Shown here: in pieces, positions 53,112 through 62,322 of the stretch
Layout of the letters: each line of letters starts with the position of its first letter
Numbering within the stretch: the first letter of the stretch is position 1
DNA from: CBDCGV01 sp965216955
GTDB lineage: Bacteria; Bacteroidota; Bacteroidia; Chitinophagales; JADIYW01
DNA: 64,000 nucleotides
Assembly (NCBI GenBank): GCA_965216955.1
Contig: CBDCGV010000018.1
Location: forward strand, 558,001-622,000
Direction of reading: 5' to 3'
The notes under the pieces: model-generated
The model's database searches: none
What the model saw: only the letters and a program-made list of their open reading frames with translations
What the model was told of the DNA's origin: nothing
Made by a program: the position numbers and the translations under genes

Positions 53112-53119
53112 TATATTTG
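53112..53119 (+). promoter_or_regulatory. candidate -7 promoter box for the RRM protein gene
   Basis: TATATTTG, an exact TAnnTTTG match, about 71 bases before the ATG at 53191. The predicted leader of about 65 bases is unusually T-rich and holds AAAGG-GCT-CCTTT (53159-53171), a short stem-loop followed by AATTTTT. Confidence 0.45.
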
Positions 53120-53190
53120 CGGCATCAGAGTTTTTTTTGTGACTTTATCTGTTTACCTAAAGGGCTCCTTTTAATTTTTAAATTTTTTAT

Positions 53191-53448
53191 ATGAACATTT
53201 TTGTAGCAAGTATTAACTTCCGAACTGAAGAAAGCAATTTAAGAGAAGTATTTGAAAATTTTGGCGAAGTTTCTTCTGTCAAAATAGTAACTGACTATGA
53301 AACCGGTCGATCAAAAGGCTTTGGTTTTGTAGAAATGCCTAATGATGACGAAGCACTTAGGGCCATAGAATCCTTAAATGAGAGCGAACTAGATGGTAGA
53401 GAAATAGTTGTAAAAAAGGCTAAACCAAGAAACGACAGAAGGTTTTAA
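53191..53448 (+). CDS. single-RRM RNA-binding protein
   Basis: 85 residues, one RNA recognition motif. The RNP2 strand is NIFVASINF and the RNP1 strand KGFGFVEM; both aromatic RNA-contact positions are kept. The C-terminal tail KKAKPRNDRRF is basic. Such solitary RRM proteins are widespread in Bacteroidota and cyanobacteria, often cold-induced or RNA-chaperone-like. The gene has its own promoter and a strong terminator. Confidence 0.93.
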   Translation: MNIFVASINFRTEESNLREVFENFGEVSSVKIVTDYETGRSKGFGFVEMPNDDEALRAIESLNESELDGREIVVKKAKPRNDRRF

Positions 53449-53470
53449 CTTTCAAAGTTTAGAAAAAGTA

Positions 53471-53506
53471 AAAGCGGAACGTTATACAACGTTCCGCTTT
53501 TTTATT
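53471..53506 (+). terminator. Rho-independent terminator after the RRM gene
   Basis: AAAGCGGAACGTT (53471-53483) pairs perfectly with AACGTTCCGCTTT (53488-53500) across the loop ATAC; the stem is followed by more Ts (TTTATTT). It begins 23 bases after the RRM stop codon. The left arm starts with As, so it may also terminate the convergent MFS gene. Confidence 0.9.
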
Positions 53507-53538
53507 TGGACCATTTCTTTAATTATCTCTAATAAGAA

Positions 53539-54885
53539 TTATACCTCCTCATATTCATCAAAGTTCAACATCATCAAAAAACCTATAACACAAAATATCA
53601 GGGCGGCCACAGCGGTCAGCCGAACGCCTAGTGGATTATCGGTACTCCTCCCAAAAATTAGTAACGCCGGAAATATCAAATTAGAAAGAGAAATTCCAAT
53701 TTTCATCATGAAAAATTTAATGGAAAAAAAAGTAGCTGCATTATAATTTCCGGTCTTTTTACCATGTCTATCTGCTATATCGGCGACCAAAGCATTCGGA
53801 ATAATACCAAATACAGCCATCGGAATAGAAGCAATAATCATTAAAATAATTATAATCAAATAAGTAGGTAGTTGAATAACCCCAAGAAAACTTGTAAATA
53901 AAAAGGTGAGCATAAAAGAAACAAATCCAGCTAACAAAAGCTTCTTCTTCCCAAACTTATTAGTCAACATATTAATTGGAATATAATAAGCCATGGAAGC
54001 CACAAATACGCAGGCCATTATTACAGATGCAAACGACTCCTCTTTACCTATTAAAATAGTTACATAATAAATCAGCCCCATAATTATAAACTGCTGAGAC
54101 AACCAATAAGTCAATTCTATAAAAGCCCACTTTCTAAAAGGCTTATTGCTAAAGACGTCCTTCATCGCTTCTATCGTACCCTTTGATGGTTCGGTCTTTT
54201 GACAATATTTATCTTCATCAATAAATATTATAGGCAACCACATGAGTATCAATGATATTAAAGCATAAGCCCCTAAAACCGTTTGAAATGCGATAACAGA
54301 ACCCATCCGGGCCTCTAGCAGTTCTTTAAATGAAAAAATAGCAATTCCTAAACCAAAGCCTAACGCAAAAGTAAATGAGAGATACGTTGCAATGCTGAGT
54401 CGTTCTTCCTCATTATGGCCTAATTCACTTATTAGCGCATTATATGGAGTTACGTATAACGTCATTGAAATATAAAAAACAGTCATAGCTACGGCTAACC
54501 AAACAACATTCAGGCTACTTACACCTTGCATGGGTGGCACAAAAACCAACACGGATAACACCGCAAAAGGAATAGTTCCTAGTGCCATAAATTTTTTCCT
54601 CCTTCCAAATTTAGATGTAGACCGATCGGACATACCAGCAATAAGTGGATCAGTAAAAGCATCAACAATTCTAGATAAAAAAGCAACCAATCCAACTATA
54701 GGGAATATCCAAATAATTGGTTTTGGATCAATAAATAATGGAAATACTTCTTCTTGACCAGGTGCTGGTGGCATATAGAAATAGTTCAGTAATTCTACTA
54801 CTGAATAAGATGCTAATGACCACCCCATCTGGCCTAGGGCATACATTAATTTGTTGAATGTAGGTAACTTTTGAGGCTGGTGCAT
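53539..54885 (-). CDS. MFS transporter, sugar:cation symporter (GPH/MelB-like) type
   Basis: 448 residues with about twelve hydrophobic helices. SRIVDAFTDPLIAGMSDRST, followed by KFGRRKKFMALG, is the conserved loop of the glycoside-pentoside-hexuronide (MelB) family and also of some MFS_2 proteins. IPMAVFGIIPNALVADIADR is the corresponding motif in the second half. Substrate probably a sugar or related metabolite, but no sugar-use genes lie next to it. Convergent with the RRM gene and divergent from gcvP. Confidence 0.85.
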   Translation of the reverse strand: MHQPQKLPTFNKLMYALGQMGWSLASYSVVELLNYFYMPPAPGQEEVFPLFIDPKPIIWIFPIVGLVAFLSRIVDAFTDPLIAGMSDRSTSKFGRRKKFMALGTIPFAVLSVLVFVPPMQGVSSLNVVWLAVAMTVFYISMTLYVTPYNALISELGHNEEERLSIATYLSFTFALGFGLGIAIFSFKELLEARMGSVIAFQTVLGAYALISLILMWLPIIFIDEDKYCQKTEPSKGTIEAMKDVFSNKPFRKWAFIELTYWLSQQFIIMGLIYYVTILIGKEESFASVIMACVFVASMAYYIPINMLTNKFGKKKLLLAGFVSFMLTFLFTSFLGVIQLPTYLIIIILMIIASIPMAVFGIIPNALVADIADRHGKKTGNYNAATFFSIKFFMMKIGISLSNLIFPALLIFGRSTDNPLGVRLTAVAALIFCVIGFLMMLNFDEYEEV

Positions 54886-55051
54886 TACTTATAAGATTGA
54901 ATTTCACAACAAGTTACATTTTTAGAAACAATACTCTAAAGAATAACAAGTGAACTAATCAATTTTAACTTAGATCAAATCGTAATATAAATCCAATTAT
55001 AAGTTATCAACAACTACTAAAAGAGCGCTCAATTATGTCTATGATCCTCAC

Positions 55052-55059
55052 TATCTTTG
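55052..55059 (+). promoter_or_regulatory. candidate -7 promoter box for gcvP
   Basis: TATCTTTG, an exact TAnnTTTG match, 28 bases before the gcvP ATG. The 202-base divergent region upstream holds no glycine-riboswitch-like structure that can be seen by eye. Confidence 0.4.
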
Positions 55060-55087
55060 CCCATCTTAAATTTAGAATATTTAAATT

Positions 55088-57952
55088 ATGTCAGGTTTCG
55101 AAGAAAGACACATAGGCCCAGATTATAAGGAAAAAGAAGAAATGTTGCAGTCCATTAGCTGCAACTCAATTGATGAATTAATTGAACAAACTATTCCTTC
55201 ATCAATTAGACTTTCAAAAAATATAAATATTGGATCTCCTATCTCAGAATTTCAATATTTGAAATCTTTGAAAAAGATATCCCTTCAAAACAAAGTTTAT
55301 ACTAGTTTAATTGGGTTAGGGTATTACAATACAATTACCCCAAGTGTTATTCAACGAACTATTTTTGAAAATCCCGGCTGGTACACACAGTACACTCCAT
55401 ATCAAGCAGAGATTGCTCAAGGACGCTTGGAAGCTTTACTGAATTTTCAAACAATGGTTAGTGACTTGACAGGCCTACCCCTAGCCAACGCATCACTTTT
55501 AGATGAAGGTACCGCTGCTGCAGAAGCCATGCATATGCTTTATGAAATTAAAAACAAAAAGCATAAGAAAAATCCGAAAACTAAATTTTTCATTTCAAAA
55601 GATGTTTTTCCTCAAACTATTGATGTCATTAAAAATCGGGCACTCCCCAATAATATAGAATTAGTGATCGACGATCCTAAATCAAACAATTTAACAGAAG
55701 ACTATTTTGCAGTCTTATTGCAATACCCAAATGGGTTAGGAAGCCTAGAAGACTATTCTTCTATTATCGATGATGCTAAATCAAAAGGCATCTACGTAAT
55801 TATGGCTTGTGATATTTTGAGTTTGGCATTACTTACACCTCCAGGGGAATTAGGAGCTGATGTAGCTATCGGAAATACTCAACGATTAGGTATTCCTCTT
55901 GGATTCGGAGGTCCACATGCTGCCTACTTTGCATGCACGGAAGATTTTAAAAGGCAAATTCCCGGAAGAATCATTGGAGTATCATTAGATAAACATGGAA
56001 ACAGAGCTTTGCGAATGGCCCTCCAAACTAGAGAACAACATATAAAAAGGGAAAAAGCAACTTCAAACATATGCACTGCTCAGGCATTGCTAGCAATAAT
56101 GGCTGGGATGTATGCTGTTTATCATGGACCAAAGGGCATTAAAGAAATAGCAGAAAAAATACATCAGCATACTGCCAGATTATCTGATGCCCTTGAAAAA
56201 CTAGGGTACCAACAATTAAATGAATCATTTTTTGATACTATTATAATCAAAACAGAAGATGCCCATAAAAGGATATTGGCTTTAGTGGAAAGTATGCAAA
56301 TAAACCTTCGCATCATAGAAAATGGGTTAATCGGCATCTCCTTAGATGAAAAAACAGATAGTGAATTAATAGATAAATTAATTCACATCTTTGCTGAAGC
56401 GAAGGGCATTAATGCACATGAAAAGATAGATTCTAAAAAAGAAGTTCAGTCTAAGATTCAAAATAAGCTTAAAAGGAATTCGTCCTACCTAACCCATCCT
56501 GTTTTCAACACACATCACTCAGAAACAGAAATGCTGCGTTATATTCGAAAACTAGAAAATAGAGATTTATCACTAGCGCATTCAATGATTTCTTTGGGGT
56601 CTTGTACCATGAAATTAAATGCAGCAACAGAATTAATGCCCTTAAGCTGGAGACAATTTTCTAATATGCATCCTTTTGTTCCCAAAGAACAAGCGCTGGG
56701 TTATTATCAGATTATTGAGGAGTTAGAACGCGATCTTTGCGAGATAACAGGCTTTGATGCATGTTCTCTTCAACCTAATTCAGGTGCACAGGGAGAATAT
56801 GCTGGTCTGATGGTGATTAGAGCCTATCACCTAAATAATGGAGACGTTCAAAGAAATGTAGCATTGATTCCAAGATCAGCACATGGAACAAATCCTGCGA
56901 GTGCCGTAATGGCAGGCATGAAAGTAGTGGTCGTAAACACAGATGAGTTAGGCAATATTGATGTTGAAGATCTAAGACAAAAAGCAGAAGAACATAAAGA
57001 TGATTTGTCTTGTTTAATGGTTACCTATCCCTCAACACATGGCGTTTTTGAAGAATCGATTCAAGAAGTCTGTAGTATCATCCACAATAATGGTGGTAAG
57101 GTATACATGGATGGTGCAAATATGAATGCACAAGTGGGACTTACCTCCCCTGCTAATATCGGAGCGGATGTTTGTCATCTTAATCTACATAAAACATTTG
57201 CCATACCACACGGAGGCGGAGGGCCTGGTATGGGACCAATTTGCTGCACAGCAGATTTAGCACCTTATCTTCCAGGGAATCCGATTGTTGCTACTGGGGG
57301 CCAGCAAGCTATACCAGCTATTTCTGCTGCACCTTGGGGCAGTGCAAGTATTCTAATAATTTCTTACGGATATATAAAAATGTTGGGTTCTGAAGGGTTA
57401 AAAAATGCTACTGAATGTGCCATTTTGAATGCTAATTATCTAAAATCTAAGCTTGAGAAAGAGTATCCTATTCTTTATGCTGGTAAAAACGGAAAGATTG
57501 CTCATGAATTCATTCTTGACTTTAGACCATTTAAACAAGAACTAGGTGTAGATGTAGGAGATGTTGCAAAAAGGTTAATGGACTATGGATTTCATGCCCC
57601 TACCGTATCTTTTCCAGTTCCGGGTACGATGATGGTGGAACCAACTGAAAGTGAACCCAAAGCAGAACTCGACAGGTTTATTGAAGCCATGTTATCCATA
57701 AAAAAGGAAATTAATGCTATTGCAGATGGTATTACAACTAAAGAAGATAACCCAATTGTAAATGCACCTCACACAGCACCATATGTAACAAATACTGAAT
57801 GGACACATGCCTATTCAAGACAAGAAGCAGCATTTCCTTTACCATACATTCTCGAAAACAAATTTTGGCCATATGTTGGAAAAGTTGACAATACCTATGG
57901 TGATAGAAATTTAATATGTACATGCCCTCCTTTAGAGGCCTATGAAGAATGA
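55088..57952 (+). CDS. gcvP: glycine dehydrogenase (aminomethyl-transferring), P-protein
   Basis: 954 residues, the single-chain form with fused N- and C-terminal halves. The PLP-binding lysine is K702 in HLNLHKTFAIPHGGGGPGMG. LTGLPLANASLLDEGTAAAE, the N-half, and TMKLNAATELMP, the C-half, are conserved. It decarboxylates glycine and passes the aminomethyl group to the H-protein lipoyl arm. The other glycine cleavage genes are not in this window. Confidence 0.96.
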   Translation: MSGFEERHIGPDYKEKEEMLQSISCNSIDELIEQTIPSSIRLSKNINIGSPISEFQYLKSLKKISLQNKVYTSLIGLGYYNTITPSVIQRTIFENPGWYTQYTPYQAEIAQGRLEALLNFQTMVSDLTGLPLANASLLDEGTAAAEAMHMLYEIKNKKHKKNPKTKFFISKDVFPQTIDVIKNRALPNNIELVIDDPKSNNLTEDYFAVLLQYPNGLGSLEDYSSIIDDAKSKGIYVIMACDILSLALLTPPGELGADVAIGNTQRLGIPLGFGGPHAAYFACTEDFKRQIPGRIIGVSLDKHGNRALRMALQTREQHIKREKATSNICTAQALLAIMAGMYAVYHGPKGIKEIAEKIHQHTARLSDALEKLGYQQLNESFFDTIIIKTEDAHKRILALVESMQINLRIIENGLIGISLDEKTDSELIDKLIHIFAEAKGINAHEKIDSKKEVQSKIQNKLKRNSSYLTHPVFNTHHSETEMLRYIRKLENRDLSLAHSMISLGSCTMKLNAATELMPLSWRQFSNMHPFVPKEQALGYYQIIEELERDLCEITGFDACSLQPNSGAQGEYAGLMVIRAYHLNNGDVQRNVALIPRSAHGTNPASAVMAGMKVVVVNTDELGNIDVEDLRQKAEEHKDDLSCLMVTYPSTHGVFEESIQEVCSIIHNNGGKVYMDGANMNAQVGLTSPANIGADVCHLNLHKTFAIPHGGGGPGMGPICCTADLAPYLPGNPIVATGGQQAIPAISAAPWGSASILIISYGYIKMLGSEGLKNATECAILNANYLKSKLEKEYPILYAGKNGKIAHEFILDFRPFKQELGVDVGDVAKRLMDYGFHAPTVSFPVPGTMMVEPTESEPKAELDRFIEAMLSIKKEINAIADGITTKEDNPIVNAPHTAPYVTNTEWTHAYSRQEAAFPLPYILENKFWPYVGKVDNTYGDRNLICTCPPLEAYEE

Positions 57953-58032
57953 TTAACATCATAAGAAACGGTAATCATTATCATTGTCTAATGAGTAAGG
58001 TTAAGCAATATTAGCCATAAAATATTGACAAA

Positions 58033-58446
58033 ATGAATAAGCGAACACCAGTTTCTAAGATTATGACCAAAAACCCAATTAGTGCTAATTTAACACAGAG
58101 CCTGAGAGAGGTGGCAACTATTTTTGAGGAAAATAACATACATCATTTGCCTATAGTTTCTGGGACGAATGTTATTGGGCTGATATCTAAAAATGATATT
58201 GAACGAATAAGCTTTGTCAGTTCCACAGATAAGGATGGGACGCAAATAGCCATTTATGACGCATTATCTATCGATCAAGTAATGACTAAGAATGTTGAAA
58301 GTTTAGAAGCAACAGATACAATAAGAGACGCCGCTGAAATTTTAGTAAAAGGTAAGTTTCATGCACTTCCTATTTTACAAGATAACAAGCTATCTGGCAT
58401 TCTAACATCAACAGACCTGATTAAATATCTACTAGAGCAATATTAG
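58033..58446 (+). CDS. CBS-domain pair protein
   Basis: 137 residues consisting of two CBS domains in tandem: VSKIMTKNPISANLTQSLRE with HHLPIVSGTNVIGLISKNDI, and VMTKNVESLEATDTIRDAAE with HALPILQDNKLSGILTSTDL. CBS pairs bind adenosine nucleotides such as AMP or ATP and act as energy sensors. It stands 47 bases before two polyphosphate kinase genes on the same strand, so adenine nucleotide sensing coupled to polyphosphate use is plausible. Confidence 0.9.
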   Translation: MNKRTPVSKIMTKNPISANLTQSLREVATIFEENNIHHLPIVSGTNVIGLISKNDIERISFVSSTDKDGTQIAIYDALSIDQVMTKNVESLEATDTIRDAAEILVKGKFHALPILQDNKLSGILTSTDLIKYLLEQY

Positions 58447-58493
58447 GTTTAGATATTACACAACAAACCATAAATCACTTAAAGTAATTATTG

Positions 58494-59339
58494 ATGTTCA
58501 AATCTGAAGATTTACTAAAAGCTAAAAGCAGGAAAGATCTTTATGCTATTGCTGAGCAACGCGACATTGATATTAGAAAACAAAAAAAGCGTGTTCACTA
58601 TATTAATGAGCTTAAGTTATTACAAGCCGAGTTAGTGAATTTGCAACAATGGGCATCAAAGAAGAAAAAAAGGATTGCTATAATATTTGAAGGAAGGGAT
58701 GCTGCTGGAAAAGGAGGGTCTATAAAACGTTTTGTAGAACATCTAAATCCTCGCTCCATGAGAGTAGTTGCACTAACCAAGCCGACAGAAGTTGAAAAAG
58801 GACAATGGTACTTCAGAAGGTACATTAAGGAACTCCCTGATCCAGGAGAAATCGTTTTCTTTGATCGTAGCTGGTATAACAGGGCTGTTGTTGAACCCGT
58901 TATGGGGTTTTGCAATGAAAAACAATACGACCGATTTATGGTTCAAGTGCCGGAATTTGAGCATATGCTTTATGAAGATGGCATTATATTAATTAAGTTT
59001 TGGTTCTCCATTTCAAAAGAAGAACAACAAAAACGCTTCGAGGCCCGCCTTCAAAATCCTTTGAAAATTTGGAAATTTAGCCCTGTAGATATGAAGGGGC
59101 AAGAGCTATGGGATAAATATACTTACTACAAAGAGCAAATGTTTTCAAAAACACATACTACTTTTAGTCCTTGGATTATTGTTAAAACCAATGATAAAAA
59201 AACAGCGAGACTAGAAAGTATGAGATATGTGCTTTCTCGATTTAGTTACCCTGAAAAAGAACAGGCTACCACTTCCCTGCTTCCTGATCCCAATATTATT
59301 TTCAGATATTATAGACAAATTGAGCAGTTTGACAAATAG
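58494..59339 (+). CDS. ppk2: polyphosphate kinase 2 (PPK2), first of two tandem copies
   Basis: 281 residues from ATG 58494. Walker A GRDAAGKGG at residues 67-75, lid-region RVVALTKPTEVEKGQWYFRR, and Walker B DRSWYNR at 124-130 define the PPK2 family. Single PPK2 domain, with class I features. It transfers phosphate between polyphosphate and nucleoside di- or monophosphates. The next PPK2 gene starts 6 bases after its stop codon. Confidence 0.92.
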   Translation: MFKSEDLLKAKSRKDLYAIAEQRDIDIRKQKKRVHYINELKLLQAELVNLQQWASKKKKRIAIIFEGRDAAGKGGSIKRFVEHLNPRSMRVVALTKPTEVEKGQWYFRRYIKELPDPGEIVFFDRSWYNRAVVEPVMGFCNEKQYDRFMVQVPEFEHMLYEDGIILIKFWFSISKEEQQKRFEARLQNPLKIWKFSPVDMKGQELWDKYTYYKEQMFSKTHTTFSPWIIVKTNDKKTARLESMRYVLSRFSYPEKEQATTSLLPDPNIIFRYYRQIEQFDK

Positions 59340-59345
59340 GTGAAT

Positions 59346-60116
59346 ATGAAATTACTCAAAAAGGACATTGAAATCTTAAATTCAAAAATTGGCCAACGTT
59401 ATCTATTCGCTAATGAAGAAATTGATTTAACAAAAGCACTTCGATTAACAAGGTACGAAATTGAATTACGAGAATTACAAGCAGAGCTTATAAAACTCCA
59501 AACCTGGACCATAGAGAAAAAGAAAAAAATAGTCGTCATTTTTGAAGGAAGAGATTCTGCAGGGAAAGGAGGGGCAATTAGACGTATTACAGCGCACATA
59601 AACCCAAGGCATTACAGAATTGTGGCCTTACCAAAACCTACTAGTGAGGAAAAAGGACAGTGGTATTTTCAGCGTTATGTAAACAAGTTGCCTAAACCCG
59701 GAGAAATTGTGTTTTTTGATAGAAGCTGGTACAACAGAGCAATTGTTGAACCGGTAAATGGCTTTTGTAATAAAACACAGTACAAAATATTCATGGATCA
59801 AGTAAACGATTTTGAAAAAATGATTATTGAGTCGGGCATTTTCTTAATCAAATTTTATTTCTCCATTTCAAAAAAAGAACAGCAAAAGAGATTTACAGAA
59901 ATACAAAACAGTCCACTTAAGAGATGGAAAATGAGTCCTGTTGATCTAAAAGCACAATCCCTATGGGATGAATATACGAAGTACAAAGAAAAAATGTTTG
60001 AAAAAACAAACACCGCATTGTCGCCCTGGGTTATTATTGATGCCAATAGAAAAACAAATGCACGTATAGAGGCCACAAAATACATTTTGGATACAATACC
60101 CTATACAAAAGACTAA
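59346..60116 (+). CDS. ppk2: polyphosphate kinase 2 (PPK2), second tandem copy
   Basis: 256 residues from ATG 59346 (a GTG two codons earlier is possible). GRDSAGKGG at residues 68-76 and DRSWYNR at 125-131 match the first copy, and the proteins are clearly paralogous through the whole catalytic domain. It lacks about 25 C-terminal residues of the first copy (the PDPNIIFRYY tail). Two different PPK2s may prefer different nucleotides (NDP versus NMP), but this is not decidable from motifs. Confidence 0.92.
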   Translation: MKLLKKDIEILNSKIGQRYLFANEEIDLTKALRLTRYEIELRELQAELIKLQTWTIEKKKKIVVIFEGRDSAGKGGAIRRITAHINPRHYRIVALPKPTSEEKGQWYFQRYVNKLPKPGEIVFFDRSWYNRAIVEPVNGFCNKTQYKIFMDQVNDFEKMIIESGIFLIKFYFSISKKEQQKRFTEIQNSPLKRWKMSPVDLKAQSLWDEYTKYKEKMFEKTNTALSPWVIIDANRKTNARIEATKYILDTIPYTKD

Positions 60117-60216
60117 CCCCCTTCATCTTTTTTAGGTATAGCTCTTTTCTATCATACCAACTTATAAATATGTTGTATATCTAAATCTTTGATAATGATA
60201 TAGAAGAATTCTTTTA

Positions 60217-60243
60217 AATTATTTTTTTTATAAAAAAATAATT
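60217..60243. other. A/T-only inverted repeat upstream of the CHAT operon
   Basis: AATTATTTTTTT (60217-60228) is followed by three bases and its exact reverse complement (60232-60243). It lies in the 177-base gap between the second PPK2 gene and the CHAT gene, which is strikingly AT-rich. It could act as a weak bidirectional terminator, an operator or a DNA-bending site. No exact TAnnTTTG box is seen in the gap. Confidence 0.35.
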
Positions 60244-60293
60244 ACTTTCATTATGCTTAAAATTCAAACACCACATTAAATTAAATCTCTCAA

Positions 60294-61172
60294 ATGACCA
60301 AGCAAGAAATTACAGAAGTTGTTAGTAATCACATTTCCAAAAGCAATTTAGAAGAAGCCTTAAGAATCCTTTCAATTTATGCAAAAGGAAAAGACCAGAC
60401 AATTGAAAATGATATTTTGTTGCAAACTTCTACGCTTAGTAGAATCAACAAAGATTTTGTTAATAGTCTTTTGAGCAGAGATGATTTTGATAGATCAACA
60501 GCAAAAATTAGATATGCCCTCACTCAGATAATAGATGATTTACCTCAAACAGGAAATTCACTTACTAATAAAACTTCTAATAAAAATGATGTGACCCCGA
60601 TTAGAAAAATTCTTTTTCTTTCAGCTAACCCAAGAGATACTCAAAGGATAAGGCTTGATGAAGAATTAAGAAAAATAAAAGATGAACTTGCTCTTTCTGA
60701 AAACAGAAAACATTTTGATTTAGAAAATGAACCGGCCGTAAAGGTCCCCACTATTACAAGAGCAATGCAAATGCACAACCCTGAAATAGTTCATTTTTCT
60801 GGACATGGCGATGGAGAAGCAGGACTTGCAGTTGAGAACAACTATGGAAATACCATTCTATTTCCAACCGATGGTCTAAACCGACTGTTCAAAAACCACA
60901 AGGAAACAGTTAAATGTGTAATACTAAATGCATGTTATTCTAAAGAACAAGCAACCATAATAAGTAAACATGGAATATATGTTATAGGAATGAATAAGGC
61001 CATTGGAGATGATGCCGCTATTAGTTTTGCAATTGGATTTTATCAAAGCTTGGGAGCTGGAAAAGATTATGAATTTGCATTTAATAATGCAATGACAAAT
61101 ATTTCGCCATACTTAAAAGATGCCAATACTCCCGAATTGTGGTTAAATGGAAATATGTTAGAGGACATTTAA
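60294..61172 (+). CDS. CHAT-domain (caspase-like) protease with N-terminal effector-associated domain
   Basis: 292 residues. Residues 1-85 form a small helical domain like the effector-associated domains (EAD11-like) of bacterial conflict systems: SNLEEALRILSIYAKGKD, SRINKDF and DDFDRSTAKIRYALTQIID. Residues 103-290 are a CHAT caspase-like domain: ILFLSANPRDTQRIRLDEEL opens it, the catalytic histidine is H171 in VHFSGHGDGE, and the cysteine C214 in ILNACYSKEQA. Both catalytic residues are intact, so it should be an active cysteine endopeptidase. It is the first gene of a three-gene operon; the next begins 4 bases later. Confidence 0.85.
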   Translation: MTKQEITEVVSNHISKSNLEEALRILSIYAKGKDQTIENDILLQTSTLSRINKDFVNSLLSRDDFDRSTAKIRYALTQIIDDLPQTGNSLTNKTSNKNDVTPIRKILFLSANPRDTQRIRLDEELRKIKDELALSENRKHFDLENEPAVKVPTITRAMQMHNPEIVHFSGHGDGEAGLAVENNYGNTILFPTDGLNRLFKNHKETVKCVILNACYSKEQATIISKHGIYVIGMNKAIGDDAAISFAIGFYQSLGAGKDYEFAFNNAMTNISPYLKDANTPELWLNGNMLEDI

Positions 61173-61176
61173 ATAA

Positions 61177-62322
61177 ATGACTAATAATCAAGACTTAATA
61201 CATGTAGACTGGGAAGACATTCTAGAAACGCTAAAGGCTCAAAAATGTGTTCTTTTTATAGGCAGTGGTGCTTACAAGGCACCTGATGGAGGTGATATAG
61301 ATACCGCCTTGACCGCATGGCTTGACAAAATTAATCTTGAAAAGAAATATATACATTTACATAGCCCAGATGGTTTTATTCTTTTAAGAAAAGAACAACA
61401 TAAAAGGAAAGTAGTTAGAGGTTTAAAAAGATTCTATAATCAATCATTTCCAGAAACAGAGCAAGAGTTTAAGAAGTTAGCGCAAATCCCATTCTCTGTA
61501 ATATTCTCATTAACACATGATAATATTTTAACCCAAACATTTGATGATTATGGATTTAAGTATCAATATGATTTTTATTCTTCTAATCCACAAACAAAAA
61601 AAACAAGCCAATTTAAGCCTCCAACAAAAAAAAGACCATTGATATACAATTTGTTGGGCACTATTGACATTCAAGACAGCATGGTACTAACACATAGTGA
61701 TTTCTTTCACTACTTGGAATCCATGTTCAGAGGCCATAAGATCAATCCAGAATTAATTGATCATATTGAAGATGCTCAAAGGTTCATTTTTCTTGGCCTC
61801 CCCTATGAAAAATGGTATTTCCAGTTATTATTGAGAATTATATCCATGCATTCTGACAAGCTCAGCAAAATTGAGCGGTTAGGATTGAAAGAATTCGAAA
61901 ACCCTGAATTATACAAGCTTTATGAAAAAGAGTTTAAAATTGATTTTATTCCCACAGATATATCTTTTTTCATCAATGAACTTCACAGTCAATGCGAAAA
62001 AAACGCCTTACTAAAAGAAATCCCATTTTCAGATATGTCCTATGGCACAACAACAGGCACTAATTATTTGGAAGAACATGTTATAGATCTTATTGCAGAC
62101 GCTAAAATTAGTGAAGCAATATTTTACATAAAATCCTTCTTAATTAAACAAGAGACAACTAACGAAGATCTCGTTCAAGAACTAATACTTGTTTTGAGAA
62201 AATATAGCCTTTTAAATAAACGGCAAACAACGAATGTAATTGAATATGAAGACTTTATAAGAGAATTTCAGGAAATCATTATTTCAATCATTAAAATTAA
62301 TTCAAAAGTCGCTAATATTTGA
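61177..62322 (+). CDS. SIR2-like domain protein with C-terminal effector-associated domain
   Basis: 381 residues. Residues 10-270 follow the SIR2-like Rossmann pattern: VLFIGSGAYKAPDGG (26-39), SVIFSLTHDNILTQTF (108-122), PLIYNLLGTID (154-164), MVLTHSDFFHYL (169-180), and FIFLGLPYEKWYFQLLLR (203-220). Two catalytic signatures are altered: the usual TTNYD reads LTHDN and the usual LHG reads LLG, so NADase activity is doubtful. Residues 295-381 resemble the EAD at the start of the CHAT protein (KISEAIFYIKSF, LNKR, YEDFIREFQEIIISIIK), implying homotypic interaction. Confidence 0.75.
   Translation: MTNNQDLIHVDWEDILETLKAQKCVLFIGSGAYKAPDGGDIDTALTAWLDKINLEKKYIHLHSPDGFILLRKEQHKRKVVRGLKRFYNQSFPETEQEFKKLAQIPFSVIFSLTHDNILTQTFDDYGFKYQYDFYSSNPQTKKTSQFKPPTKKRPLIYNLLGTIDIQDSMVLTHSDFFHYLESMFRGHKINPELIDHIEDAQRFIFLGLPYEKWYFQLLLRIISMHSDKLSKIERLGLKEFENPELYKLYEKEFKIDFIPTDISFFINELHSQCEKNALLKEIPFSDMSYGTTTGTNYLEEHVIDLIADAKISEAIFYIKSFLIKQETTNEDLVQELILVLRKYSLLNKRQTTNVIEYEDFIREFQEIIISIIKINSKVANI

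Noticed and set aside
54886..55087. Glycine riboswitch before gcvP
   Set aside because: No conserved glycine aptamer core could be recognised in this AT-rich gap.
57738..57962. Minus-strand frame at the end of gcvP
   Set aside because: Antisense to the conserved C-terminus of gcvP and unlike any known protein.
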